In this document: one piece after another, positions 10,989-22,164 of the stretch
Layout: every line of letters starts with the position of its first letter
Numbering within the stretch: the first letter of the stretch is position 1
NCBI GenBank assembly: GCA_963678705.1
Contig: OY783215.1
Span: 12,195,740 to 12,259,739, forward strand
Direction: 5' to 3'
Origin: Panorpa germanica
Lineage: Eukaryota; Arthropoda; Insecta; Mecoptera; Panorpidae
DNA: 64,000 nt
Translations under genes and position numbers: made by a program
Notes under the pieces: model-generated
Told to the model about the DNA's origin: nothing
Databases searched by the model: none
Seen by the model: the letters and a program-made list of their open reading frames with translations, nothing else

Positions 10989-12067
10989 TGGAAGATTTCA
11001 AAATATTTATTTAATATGTTATTTTTCGACATATATAAAGCTTCTTCTACAAAATTAAACAATGCTACATATTAAACTAATATAGTAGTTAATAATTTGT
11101 AACGTCTTTACCATTTAAATGATTTGAATTAGGTTAACTTCGGTAAATAATTTATAAAAACATTGCAGTAAATAATAACTACATAAATTTACGAAATTGG
11201 TCAGTAATTTCATATCACTGACACATACAAACGTTTGCAATTCATGTTATAGATTCATCTTCCTTGCTATAATGCATCTTTTATTACTCTAACATATTCT
11301 AATGACTTTATAAACTTGTACGCCTAATAATATGACTATAATATGCACGTAACCTACCAGGCAGCCTTAATTTTCATATTTCCGGTTTATAATTGTTTGA
11401 AGCTACCACTAATTAGCCTCATTATATAATACGCTTTTGTAATTACAAGAAAAGCACGGCATCAGCATCGGGCATCGTGCATCGCGCACCGTGTACTAAA
11501 AGTCTTTTAATAGAGATAAATTAATCCAATTAATTATACGAGGATGTTTAAAGTGAGTGTAATTTCATATGTAGGCCTGTGTTATGTTTTATATGTAATA
11601 AAATTTGTTACTGAATTTGCGTTTGTCACTTAAAAAATGTAATTAATTTAATTATAAGTAGCAAATTGTATTATAATTTTTATTTAGAAATTCTCTTTAC
11701 TAGTATGTGGTTTTCCACGTGGTAGGTGGTTTTCCACGATCAGATACGATTCAGATAGTTAGTTTCTTTAAGAAAGGTTACCTCGAAAGAAAAACTACTA
11801 AATGGTTGTTGACAGTATTAGGGCCGGTTGCTGAACTCACAGTGCTCGATACCGACCAACGAAAAGAGATTCAAAGACAAATGATCATAATAAGCGCAGT
11901 GAATCTGCTAAACATAGTTAAGTGTGTTTAAGGTCATAAAAGATAACAAAAGGTACCTGTTACATAAAATATTTTACCTCTTATACAAGGTTTTATGAAT
12001 TTTACTGCTTGTTGAAAAATAAATCTTTCATTTACGCATAAGTATACTACTTCTTAAGAACACCTTT
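10989..12067. other. Non-coding
   Basis: A tandem of gcatcg-like hexamers lies near 11460-11500. At 11815-11840 there is one isolated end (gccggttgctgaactc) of the MITE family seen complete at 35165-35372. The open frame 11707-11931 crosses that end and is not taken as a gene. Confidence 0.4.
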
Positions 12068-12287
12068 GGGACCATCTATAAATTACGTCCAGAAATTGTG
12101 ACGTCACATGTAGTATTAAATATAATAAAAATTTGTAAAAAAAAATAAAGGTAATTTCGAAAAAATTATAAATTACCATGAGAACAAAAAAAAAATGTAA
12201 TTTATACTAAAAACTATAAAATATTAGAAAAAATATTAGGGGCTGAATATTTAGTAAATTTGTGTGACGTAATTTATGGATGGCCCC
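12068..12287. mobile_element. MITE with 20-bp terminal inverted repeats
   Basis: It starts gggaccatctataaattacg and ends cgtaatttatggatggcccc, inverted complements with few mismatches. The interior is AT-rich with no coding potential. Same family as 6013-6277. Confidence 0.75.
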
Positions 12288-13696
12288 ATTTTTAAGGATT
12301 AAAAAATCTTTAGAAGCCTTTTTTATTGAATAAAGACTTTTAGAATAGTTTAAAAAACAATAAAAGAAGACTCCTGTATATTAAATATTACTATTATAGA
12401 ATGAATAAAATATAGTTTGCAATGAAATTATAAAAGATCTCCAATTTGTTTTTAATATTTGTTGTCAGTTACGTAAATGCTCTATGTATATTCACCAGGT
12501 TGATGTTTACTAATATATTTAAAAAAACCAAATTAATTTTTTAAATTAAAAAAAAACGGTTTTTGATCTGTACAAAAATATAGCAACAATTTCAACTTCC
12601 TTTTAGTAATAGACAATTTTCTTACCCTTATCATCATTGGTATCACAAGAAGATAAATCTAATAAATTTAAAATTAACACTAATAAACATAACCAACCGA
12701 TTTTAACAGACATTATTAATGAGCTATTAATCTCAGTGTAATAATTTCTAAAACTAAGCTAACACAGTCGTAACTATTATCACAATGCTATCACAGTAGT
12801 ATGAGTGTGATGCTTCTGCATATGATAAACACTTTTATATCACCAAACAGTCAACTTTACTTCCGACTACTCTATTTCCGACTAAATATGATAATCTGTC
12901 ATAATTACTATCATTATATTTATTGATAATTTGATGTTTTTTTCTCGCAACTGTATTACAATACAATTTTACGTACGTATTCGTATTCGTTCAAAATTAG
13001 GTTAAGAATGTTCGGTATGCGCGCGGGGATTTCAACGTTTTTGTTAATTAGGTCAATGTCAAGTTATTGGTAGTGAAATATTTCACCAGATTATTCAAAT
13101 CAATGAGGCATTGTTGTTATATAATTAAAATTTCTATGTGGTATTCTTTATATGGAATTTAGGGGGCGCTTTCCTAAAACTTTTATTTATGGAAATTAAA
13201 GTATTTTTATACAATTCCATGATTCCTAAAAATTAGTTTATTCTCCTATGTAATTAATACACCGGAGTACAGTATTGTCACTTTATATACCATTTTATGG
13301 ATGGATGTCCATGTACTAGGTCTCTCATACTACAATCGCTTTCTTGTGGAGTGTAGTCGTATTAGCACACTTTATCATGAAAGGAAGTTTCTGTTTCAAA
13401 TTTTATTAATCACTGTCTATATTTCGTGCGTCTGAGCATCAAAGTGCCGTACTACAATTGCAGAAATCTGGAAAGATATTGGGATACATGCATATTCGTA
13501 CATAACGTGAGTAATGCCAAGGGCTGTTCGTTGTGTTTATTATTTTATTTTGAACAAAACGATATCAGATGAAATATTAGATTTTGAACTAAGTGTTGCT
13601 TATAATAGTAGACATTCGTATAACTTTATTCTTAAATCTCTGAAGACCTTAGTTCGGCACTGGCAGAAATAAATGCCTACTGATTTTGACATAACG
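12288..13696. other. Non-coding
   Basis: AT-rich throughout. No element or exon identified. Confidence 0.4.
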
Positions 13697-14009
13697 CATC
13701 ACTCAATAAATTCGTAGAATGACATACAGATATTGACAAATCCATATGATTTTTAGATAGTACCAACCTTGAAACGGTATGTCTCAAAATTTCATGACAT
13801 TCCGATCATTAGTTTATGAGTTACACTGATTTTAGTGACACTACTTTTATAATTTTCAAAACAATGGAAAAATCAGAATTTCGTTTGTCGATGAAGCATT
13901 GCTTTTTGATGGGAAAAAATATCGCAGTTCGAATAATATTAAGAGATTTGCTTGAACGGTCAAGAGTGGCGCCATCTGTTATGTCATCCTATGAATTTAT
14001 TGAGTGATG
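13697..14009 (+). mobile_element. Mariner-type deletion derivative, copy 2
   Basis: About 26-bp terminal inverted repeats: catcactcaataaattcgta at the left, and the same with two or three changes inverted at the right, next to a TA at 14010. The interior carries the remains of a transposase start, M-E-K-S-E-F-R-L-S-M-K-H-C-F-L-M-G-K, which matches the N-terminal signature of mariner transposases. It then jumps to the 3' end, so most of the gene is deleted. It is mobilisable only in trans, if at all. Confidence 0.75.
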
Positions 14010-14671
14010 TAGTATGTAAAATAAATTTAGCAAACAAAAGTTATACATATTTTTGGAGTATTAATATTTAATTTTTATTCTGACAAATTCGAACAAAACG
14101 TAAGTCCAAACTTTTTTTTAATTATCCCTCTGTTTTTTTTCTACTTTAAAAGTATTTAATTAATTTTAATAATAACACGGTATAAACACTGATATCCATA
14201 AGCCCTTTTTGTTGTACTTCACCGCTCTCCTACTACAAAACATTTTAAATTCACAGATAGAATAAAAATAAATTTTAAAAAAGGAAATCTGAGTAAGAAA
14301 CGCCTCGGGACCCATCTCTAAAATTTTTGTTTTTTTTTTCACTTACGTATATATTTTTTATTCTTATTGTTATTATCTTTTTTATATACGTAAAGAGTTA
14401 TTGTATTTCTAATACTCTAAGCGATGTCATATTTCATTATAACGTTTACAAAAAAGGGTTTTTCCGGTCGTTACATTAATATCAATACACTGTTAAAATT
14501 AAACCGTAAAATATAAAACGGTTTCATTAGCTAACATTAATTTCAATTTTAGTTATTATTTCTATTTTTTTTAATCCTTTTAATGCTCGTATAATATTAA
14601 ACGTACTAATATGTTTCTATTACAGTAGAAGCTCTTTAATCCGCCAATATATGTAGTTTTATTGTATTGAA
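14010..14671. other. Non-coding
   Basis: AT-rich. Nothing recognised. Confidence 0.4.
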
Positions 14672-15592
14672 ATGGGCTTGTAGACGACACAGTGGGCGAG
14701 AGCATTGATGCTTGACGCCGACTGCTGTGTCTTCGGGTTCGATCCCCGGACCAGATATATATTTTCTGGGTTTGGTTATTATGAACTTATATTGATTATG
14801 GTCATACATAATCGTACAGTTATTAGGCAGTGGTGTAGCCCACATATATGAGGCCACGACACCATAAATACTGCCAACATTGAAGGAGGTCGTCGGTGAT
14901 AGGACTCAGCATCGAAAATAGGCCGACGTTAAATAAAAAAAAAAAAAAAAAAAAAAAAAGAAATGGGCTTGTGTCCTCATTTTTTAGTGGTCGATTTTTC
15001 AATTGTTGATTGAAATTGATGTTAATATATGTGTATTGGCATGTCTATTTTATTAAATATCTAAATATTGACGGAGATATAGCAATTAAAAGTTTGAATT
15101 GTAGTTTTAGCGCTAGAAATGGTCGACCATATTTGTATGACGTGAAATGCATTTTAACGTCAGTTATTTGATGTGTAGGTCAGTGCTGTGGTAATGTTTT
15201 GTAGCTTCTGGTAGTCAAATAATCAAGTAAAGTCAAAGAATAATAAGTTTTTAATTTATTTAACTCTGCTAAGCCAGACATAATATTGAAATTTCATTGT
15301 TCCTTGAAATAGCTGTAAATAATATTTGATATTTTGATATATAAATACATATAGCAGAGATTTATGAGCTGTAAGGTTGGTAACCTTACATAAGGATTGT
15401 GATGTTACTTGGAATGTGTACAACGTTGAATCCCTTTAATAATTAAAGAGACAAAATGACTTTTTAATTGTTAATATCTCTTAACATATAAGAAGTTATT
15501 AAAAAATAATTGAACATTTGAGGTTCTAGTAACTCACTTTATCAATATATAGTACACTTTTATAAAAATTAAGACATAGGACACAAGCCTAT
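14672..15592. mobile_element. MITE with atgggcttgtgtcct ends, copy 1, split by a SINE
   Basis: Terminal repeats atgggcttgtgtcct and (inverted) aggacacaagcctat bound a copy almost the same over its whole length as 34351-34987. The left terminus is interrupted after 10 bases by the SINE at 14682-14959. Inside is a perfect hairpin, GTAAGGTT-ggt-AACCTTAC. No coding frame, so non-autonomous. The superfamily is not clear from the ends. Confidence 0.85.
14682..14959 (+). mobile_element. Full-length tRNA-derived SINE
   Basis: The head contains an A-box-like gtgggcgagagc and a perfect B box, ggttcgatccc. These are the internal RNA polymerase III promoter parts. A tRNA-unrelated body with caggccacgac-type sequence and a poly-A tail of over 20 A follow. 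The exact 13-bp sequence gaaatgggcttgt flanks it at 14669-14681 and 14960-14972, proving insertion by LINE machinery into the MITE terminus. At least seven partial relatives occur in the window. Confidence 0.9.
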
Positions 15593-15901
15593 TGTTTACA
15601 GATTCAGTGATCATTTGAATGTAATACAGCTACTTATTAATAGATGGCACCTCTAATAAATATCAGTTAAAGTTGTATAATTTAATGTGTAGTAATAGCT
15701 CTTATCTATTTAATACAGTTATAAAAAACATTTAAAACAAATAAACCAGACTTTAATGCGTTATTTACGTCCAACCAATAAATTACAGAATAATTATTAG
15801 ACACTTAAAATTAGCCTGGTATTTTCAAATTAGTAGATACGTACTGCGTTATGTGTATACTCGTTGTGAAGAGCAACATCTGGTTTCTACAAACATTACC
15901 A
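15593..15901. other. Non-coding
   Basis: AT-rich. It ends at a possible core promoter. Confidence 0.35.
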
Positions 15902-16000
15902 TATATAAGTGAACTGACATCTTCAGACATAATGTGAACTGAGTGATTATTTCAAATCGGAAAGATGTACGCCTTCTGCCTTCTCTTCCAGCGTTCCAGG
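15902..16000 (+). promoter_or_regulatory. Candidate core promoter and tiny first exon, or a 3' splice site
   Basis: A TATA box (TATATAAG, 15902-15909) stands about 60 bases before an ATG at 15965 in good context (aaagATG). It opens MYAFCLLFQRSR up to a donor of the form GTAAGT at 16002. Such short first exons ending inside a signal peptide are typical of insect cuticle and secreted-protein genes. The stretch gccttctgccttctcttccag is also an excellent 3' splice site, so this could instead be an internal splice site. No matching second exon was found. Confidence 0.25.
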
Positions 16001-16273
16001 TGTAAGTAGAATAAAGAGGCCAAACACAATAACAATAATATTATACAGTTTGTTATTTTGTTAATAGTAAAATATTATTCAAAATAAAGAAAAAATACAA
16101 TGCACTTGAGTGAAGGCGTTTGTTCACAAGTAGGTGGTAGGAGGTAGTCGATATCAAGAGCGAATTAATATTCAATAGGAAGAAGGTATTACAGGGTGTT
16201 TGGAAATAATGGTTAGAGAGCACACCGTTTTAAAAATGCTGATTTTATATATAACTTATTTAACATTATTTTA

Positions 16274-16461
16274 GACGACAACATCGATATCCGGACCAGT
16301 GTTATAATTTCTGGGTTGGGTTGTTATCAAATTAAATTGTTTATGTACATTCATAATCGTAAATTTATTAGGCAGTGATATTGTTCATATATACATATAT
16401 GAGGAGGCCATCAGTGATAGGACTTAGCAAGGAAAATAGGCCTATATATATAAAAAAAAAA
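16274..16461 (+). mobile_element. Degraded SINE copy nested in the 16190-17100 element
   Basis: It aligns with the full-length SINE at 14682: a short agacgac head with the tRNA-like part mostly deleted, then ccggaccag, ctgggttgggtt, attaggcagtg, tgataggactcagc-like sequence, and an A-tail. Possible flanking duplication acattatttta/acatattttaaa. Confidence 0.7.
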
Positions 16462-16478
16462 CATATTTTAAAACTGTT

Positions 16479-16555
16479 ATCATAGTACTGCGAGCAGGAA
16501 CAGTACTATGATTTTTTACTACAATTAGAATTAGTAGTACTACAAGACTACTAAT
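16479..16555. repeat. Two adjacent perfect hairpins
   Basis: ATCATAGTACTG at 16479-16490 pairs exactly with 16501-16512 across a 10-base loop. Then ATTAGTAGT pairs with ACTACTAAT around 16530-16555 across an 8-base loop. The stems are too short for ordinary microRNA precursors. Confidence 0.75.
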
Positions 16556-17100
16556 AATGGAAGAGGCATATTTCCATCCCTAGATTTATTGTCACCTTCT
16601 AACAAATTTAGAAGAAAATAATTTCTTTTAGTTTTTGTTATGAAGCGATGTTATACTTTGTCTTGATTAGGTAAAAGTGGTTAAAAATCTTATTTTGTTG
16701 AGTTCATGTTTTATATAAAACGAAATATCTATCTCTAATATCTTGTGTGGCATGTACATAGAAAATTGTGTCGTTCGGTAGTCACTTTAACATTTTAATA
16801 AGCTTGTAGCAAGCTACCAAGTGTGAAACTCTACTACAAGATAATTCCTTTTTAAATAATGCTCTTAAAACTTTTTTACATAGATTGCAAGAATTTTTTT
16901 TGGATAGAGGAAGTAAATTTGTATTTCCAAAAGGTCAGAGCGAATGCCCCGTATCTTATTCTCCCCTAATAGCTATGGTGACAATATCTTTTATAGAACT
17001 ACATGTTTTCCAAACGATTAAAGCTGGCTAAATCGTTTCACAATATTCGGTGAATTTTTATATATTTTAAATTTTGAACTCTTTTCATAAACACCCTGTA

Positions 17101-17417
17101 TATTTATGTAATTTCTTTTATTATTTTCATTTAACACAATAAACTTAATTATTAATCATCACTTGCGAAAATGAAGATACAATCAGGAATAATCTTCCTG
17201 GTAAATCAAATCTTATGTGTATAGTACATATATATGGTCGTAATATTATTATGCAAAAATAAGCAAAACTTATGAGATATTCTTTAACATGATTAACATA
17301 ACGGTGGTGATTTAACTTTAAAGCTCCGAGTATAAATGTATAATCCAATATGTTATTCCTTGAGAACCCATAAACGTCAATTGTGAATAAGACACTCCCT
17401 GATTTATGAGGTAATGT
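17101..17417. other. Possible 3' untranslated region of the minus-strand gene at 17418
   Basis: On the minus strand an AATAAA within aataataaaag lies near 17115-17125, about 300 bases past the stop codon. Otherwise AT-rich. The 67-codon frame at 17145-17348 is not convincing. Confidence 0.3.
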
Positions 17418-17608
17418 TCAGATGTTCTTCTGTTGTTCGACTATTTCGTGGATGAGATGCTGTGCCATGTACTCCCATAGCGTCTGTTGCATGATACGAG
17501 ATGCTGGATACGGACAAACGATTATCTCTTTAAAATAGAGCGAATTCAGTTCTTCGCGAATATCAGTATTAAATTTCACTATGCTTGCATTTTTTTTAAT
17601 GAAATTAC
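17418..17608 (-). CDS. Probable terminal coding exon of an unidentified gene
   Basis: The minus strand has an open stretch of about 63 codons ending in TGA. It contains KFNTDIREELNSLYFKE, then CPYPASRIMQQTLWEY, then LIHEIVEQQKNI. The even mix of charged and hydrophobic residues and the GC-richer codons contrast strongly with the surroundings. A CTACAG acceptor precedes 17608, although the frame stays open to a stop near 17630. There is almost no ATG, so simple ORF calling misses it. The C-terminal third looks helical. I do not recognise the family. It may instead be a fragment of a transposon protein. Confidence 0.45.
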
Positions 17609-19689
17609 CTGTAGTCAGGGTTGCCTTCTATATTTAAAGGGGCTTCACTAACTATTACTACTACTAGCACTAACATTGTTAAAAAGTGGACGATTTAAAA
17701 AATAAGTTTAAACTGACGATATCTCGAAAACCATGCGATTTTTGGTGAGGTCATGTTAGGCATATTCGATGCGTGCTACTTTGGAGACACGCAAAGCATT
17801 ATTGCTTTAGTCAGTTGATAATTTCAAAGTCATAATTGATAATAATATTTAATCCTTATAAATAAAATTCGTTAGTCAGTAATTTCCTGATTGCATATTT
17901 TAATAAAATAAACACTTCTTAGAATACATAATATAAAACTAGAACCTCTTTAAGTCGGGCGGCTCATCAGTTAGCTAGCTAAGGAACCTACGAACTCCAC
18001 TTTAAATTTAAATAAACCTTATCACATTTGAGACACGCTTTTTACTTTCAATATTTAAGGCAACATTTTTATTTACTTTTACCACATTCCACTTTCTCTA
18101 TTTGCTTTTTTAATACATTTTTTAAAGGTTATAAAATCGGCTTAATTTTCGGAAATGTTTTATCCCTTTCAGTTGACATCATTCTTGATGATATCCTAAG
18201 GGTATTATATCCTTTCAGCAGTTAAGAGGTTTAACTATTTGACTTCTTAACCCTGCATCAGGTCATTTTTCTCTGTTTCTTAATATTTTATTTGTTTATT
18301 TATTATTCTGCCCAGTGGGTGGTACATTTTTAAAACTTAGACCTTGTACTCGTAAATTTAAATCTCGTAAATTTATTTATTTTTATGTTCTCAGTTTTCT
18401 GTTTGAGATTTATAATTTTTATTTGGATCACAGTGTTTTTGTAGCATGTGGCTCGTTGGTATGAAAGCAAATGTAAGTGAATTAATTGTTGTAATGGGGT
18501 TGTGCATCATGTCATAATTTCTGTTACTATCAGAAACTCAAATGTCCCGAAAAGAAACAGATCAGACCATAAAAAGTAGTTCAAAAGTTCATTCATATTT
18601 TGTCCAAATAACGAATTCTCGTCAACTATAGCCAAATGTCAATGACTTAATATTCTCGATATAACTTGTTTACAAAGTCTTCCTAATCACTCCTGTTCTC
18701 TCCTATTTCCTGATAATGCATTCCACTCCCAATCAATATTTATTTATTGATTAAATCAAATATTTTTAAAGATTAAAGAAGAAAAAAAAAATTACTTAAT
18801 CAAAATGTAAATTCCTTTATATAATTAATATTTATAAGAGGTTTATAACAATATTGACGTTTACCAATACATATAAATAATTGTTATATAATATTTATGT
18901 GATTGATACAAATAATGCAGCATGTCTAGACTATACCCTGTACCCTACAGTCTTCAGTTCACTTTATCGAGGTGTGTGAACTATAACTATTGCCTATTGG
19001 AATGAAGTGAGTGACAAGTGACAGCTTGTCTGTAATAATTATATGGTAGAATAGATCAGAGATAATACTAAAGATGGCAGTAGTTTCGATGGTATTTTTT
19101 TCAAATTATTTAAAAAAATGTTTGTGTCACAAATTAGAGCATAAAAATTCGTGTCGATTGTTACTGTTTGAAACGTTTAATATTTTACCGAAACCAGAAT
19201 ATAAAGTTGTCTTTTGTTGGAATTGCACAAGTTTAAACAAATATTCATATTTCAGAAACTATGAAGAAAGAACTGCCAGTTTATGACAACTGTTCATCAA
19301 AAAACATTTTTTTAATGTTAAACTTTGAATTGTACAAACATGGCTGTACCAAAATGAGAAATAAAAAATACACTCAATCGACAAACGAAAAAGGCAGAAA
19401 TTTTAAAATTCCCGTTACTTTTTAATCACGACTCGTACCTGAGTAGAAATTTTGTCCAAAATGCATAAGGTCCCGATGACACAACATTTGTTGAAATTTG
19501 TGATTAGAACTTCAACACATATATATCGGTTAAAATATTTGACAACCCAATTAACATTTGGGGAAATGGCATAGCTTGGTGAAGTTCCATTTAAGTGAAT
19601 CAATTCTTTTTCACCTAGATTTCAGATAGATGTCACCACTGAAAAATTGTTAGAATTTTTTCATAAAAATATTCTTTCTCTTTCCAACA
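17609..19689. other. Non-coding
   Basis: AT-rich. The open frames at 18028 and 19074 are Phe/Leu/Lys/Asn-rich without splice or family support. No upstream exon for the 17418 gene was found. Confidence 0.4.
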
Positions 19690-19980
19690 TTATACATTTA
19701 AATGGAGATATAGTTGTTGTCTCTTTTATATTTGTAGATATGAAATTCCTCATTGATTTTACCAGTAAATCATAGAAAAAGAAATAAGATATATCTGTCT
19801 CTGTTACACTTTAATGGTTTATTTGCAACTTCATTCAATACTAGTACAGTAGTGAGACCAGGTGAAGTGATTTTGCCATTTGCAGTTCTTATCATTGGCA
19901 TTTCCTTGAACGAGTGAAATCATTGAATTGTTTCATGACAAAAAATCATACGAGTCTTCAATATGACGTCAAAGTGAAAT
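19690..19980 (-). mobile_element. MITE-like dispersed repeat, inverted copy of 46605-46925
   Basis: Read on the minus strand it follows the 46605-46925 copy for nearly 300 bases: gacatcatatt, gtatgattttttgtcat, tttcactcgttc, aaaatcacttcacctggtctcac, gtgtaacagagacagatata, agagacaacaactatatct. The left part also matches the family with cccagtaaac ends (26122, 61387). Confidence 0.7.
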
Positions 19981-21029
19981 ACGAGTAGAATATTAATAAA
20001 TAAACGCAAACAGTACTACGAATAAAAACTGTTGCACAAAGAAGGAACTCATTTTTACAACACACTGAACAACTATAACATAACAACATAAAATGTTGCT
20101 GTAGAGAAAAGTTGCCCTAGTGGGGATTAGCCTTTACTTTTGTTGGATTGCATAAGTTGCAAGTGCTTCCTGTTTGATACAATAAATAGATGCTGGCATG
20201 TAGACATACGTATAGCGTATTTAATTTATAGAACGCAATCAATAGCTGACAGTCTGACGCTGACACGCTAGACTTGTAGGATGCTGGGGCTCGTAGGATT
20301 CCAGCTGCACCACTATTAGTGTAAACACTAGGTGTTGCTCTAGCTTGGATTCAACCACTGACGCGATGCAATTATTTATAATTAACGTTTTAGTAAATAA
20401 CACAAACATGCTTCACTCACTTTATTCTGATGTACCGATTAAGGTCGAACGGAGTATGATGTAAGTGAAAAGTACCACTCGTTATACACCAGTGTCTTCA
20501 AACTACACCAAAACAACGTGTAGTTTACAGATCTCCATATAAGACCGTGATCAAACCTGTGTAACCTTAAATTCTGTATAAGTTATTATTTATATAAAAC
20601 ACACACAAACTTACATAATTAATACATAATTTAAAATAAGAAACGTTTAGCGCTAATATTCAGGAAGTGGTAATTTCACCTGTCTACCGCTTTATAGCGG
20701 CAGCTTCGACTGACAGTTATGACTTTATAAGCGAGTTGTTTTATTGTTTATTTTGATTTTGTTGTAAATTAGAACATGAATTTCATAAAGATTGTACTTA
20801 AATATAGTGCATTTCGGTATATAGTCTCAATTAATATATAAATATAATGGTTGAAATGGAATGTGAAGAGAAAGGGAGGAGAAAAATGAAAAAACAGGAT
20901 GTGAAGACGAAAAGATGAGGAGATATAAGAAGTGCAGAAGTTCTATACTAATTATTAAAATATTTCCTCAATGCTAATGTGCTATTAGCAGTTGGTATCA
21001 AAACAACTATTCTCGATTGAATAATGACA
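19981..21029. other. Non-coding with a GC-richer patch
   Basis: The patch 20235-20365 (gacagtctgacgctgacacg..., with tagtgtaaacacta) has a 42-codon minus frame but no splice signals. It is probably an old transposon piece. Purine-rich sequence lies at 20860-20940. Confidence 0.35.
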
Positions 21030-21846
21030 TCATTATATATTATAATGTTCCAACTGAATGTTTATATTCTTATATTCTTATATGTTTATATTCTTATATT
21101 CTTATATGTTTGGTACTGAATTTTGTATGGCAGCGGGAAAACGGCTCCATCAATGTTTTTGAAAATTTCCTATTTCGTAGAGAAAAAAATTCTAAGACTT
21201 TTGGCGTCCCCGGATTTTTCCCTGAATTTCCTGGAAACCCGTAATTTTGAAAAATCTGGAAAAAAAGTGAGCCCTTTTTTGCTGTAATACTTTTAATTCG
21301 TATAAGATAGAAAGTTGAAATTTTGCATGTGTATTAAGTTATTTAATGCTGACATTTCTCAAAAATTAGAAATTCAAAAATTGAAAAAGGGGGGGTTGAA
21401 GAAATTCGGGGACCCGGTAGGGATCTTTGGAGAAAGTTCATATTCTGGATTATTGAATAATTAAGTATAGTATTAATAAAAAAAAATTCAAAATTTCAAA
21501 ATTTTATTTGGGGGCACGGGGGGCAGTATTTGCCGAGTGTAAAAATTGTGCTAGAAAATTGAAATTTTGTATGTAGGCTAACCTTGGTAACTTATTTACG
21601 AATCGAAAAAAAAAATCCCAAATTTTGAAAAAAAAGTTGGTCAAATAACGCATAAATTGAAAATATTTTTTATTTTGTTAAAAAAAATATATTTTTTAGT
21701 CTATTTATATGTGTGGCGAGTTTATTTATTATTTCAATTTAAAAATAGAATTAAATATGAAATGTAATTACGAATTACGAGTATTTTATTGGATTCAAAT
21801 CATACACGACAAAAGGACGTCGCATTGCGACGGGGGTAAACTCTAG
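21030..21846 (+). mobile_element. Helitron-like element, unit 1
   Basis: It ends with the hairpin CGTCGC-att-GCGACG, then ggggtaaact and CTAG. This is the expected Helitron arrangement of a short GC hairpin about 10 bases before CTRR. It starts near a-TCATTATATATTATAATG, consistent with 5' TC at an A. The interior is non-coding (TTATATTC repeats, ggcgtccccgg, runs of G), so it is non-autonomous. It is about 90 percent alike to unit 3 by eye. The open frames at 21017, 22202 and 22779 are by-products of this repeat. Confidence 0.7.
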
Positions 21847-22163
21847 GGATCTTATATTTTTATATGTTTTGTAGTAAATTTTGTATGGCAGCGTGAAAAC
21901 GGCTTTGTCAATGTTTTTGAAAATTGCCTGTTTCGTAGAGAAATTTTTTTTAAGACTTTTGGCGTCCCCGGATTTATTAATTTAATTAAGAAAAAATTTA
22001 TTTCCTTAGTCAGTTTGTATGAAAAATTAATTGTTATAATATGTAAAATTAATATAGGACGAATTTATTTATTATTTAGGTTTAAAAATAGAATTAAATT
22101 TTGACATGAAATTCAAGCCACACACAAAAAACAGACGTCGCTTGCGACGGGGGTAAAAGCTAG
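21847..22163 (+). mobile_element. Helitron-like element, unit 2 (internally deleted)
   Basis: It has the same left landmarks (ttgtatggcagcg-gaaaacggc, tttcgtagagaaa, ggcgtccccgg), then an internal deletion, then the 3' hairpin CGTCGC-tt-GCGACG and gggtaaaagCTAG. It joins unit 3 directly. Confidence 0.7.
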
Positions 22164-22164
22164 T

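Larger units (their letters stand above)
16190..17100. mobile_element. DNA transposon relic with tacagggtgttt ends
   Basis: Perfect 12-bp inverted repeats at 16190-16201 and 17089-17100, both flanked by tat. The interior is non-coding and contains a SINE (16274-16461) and two consecutive hairpins (16479-16512, 16530-16555). Confidence 0.6.

Noticed and set aside
11707..11931. 74-codon frame MVFHVVGGFPRSD
   Set aside because: Overlaps a lone end of the ttgctgaactc MITE family and matches no protein family I know.
14682..14760. Possible tRNA gene with perfect B box
   Set aside because: No complete cloverleaf, and it is followed by a SINE body, poly-A and a target duplication.
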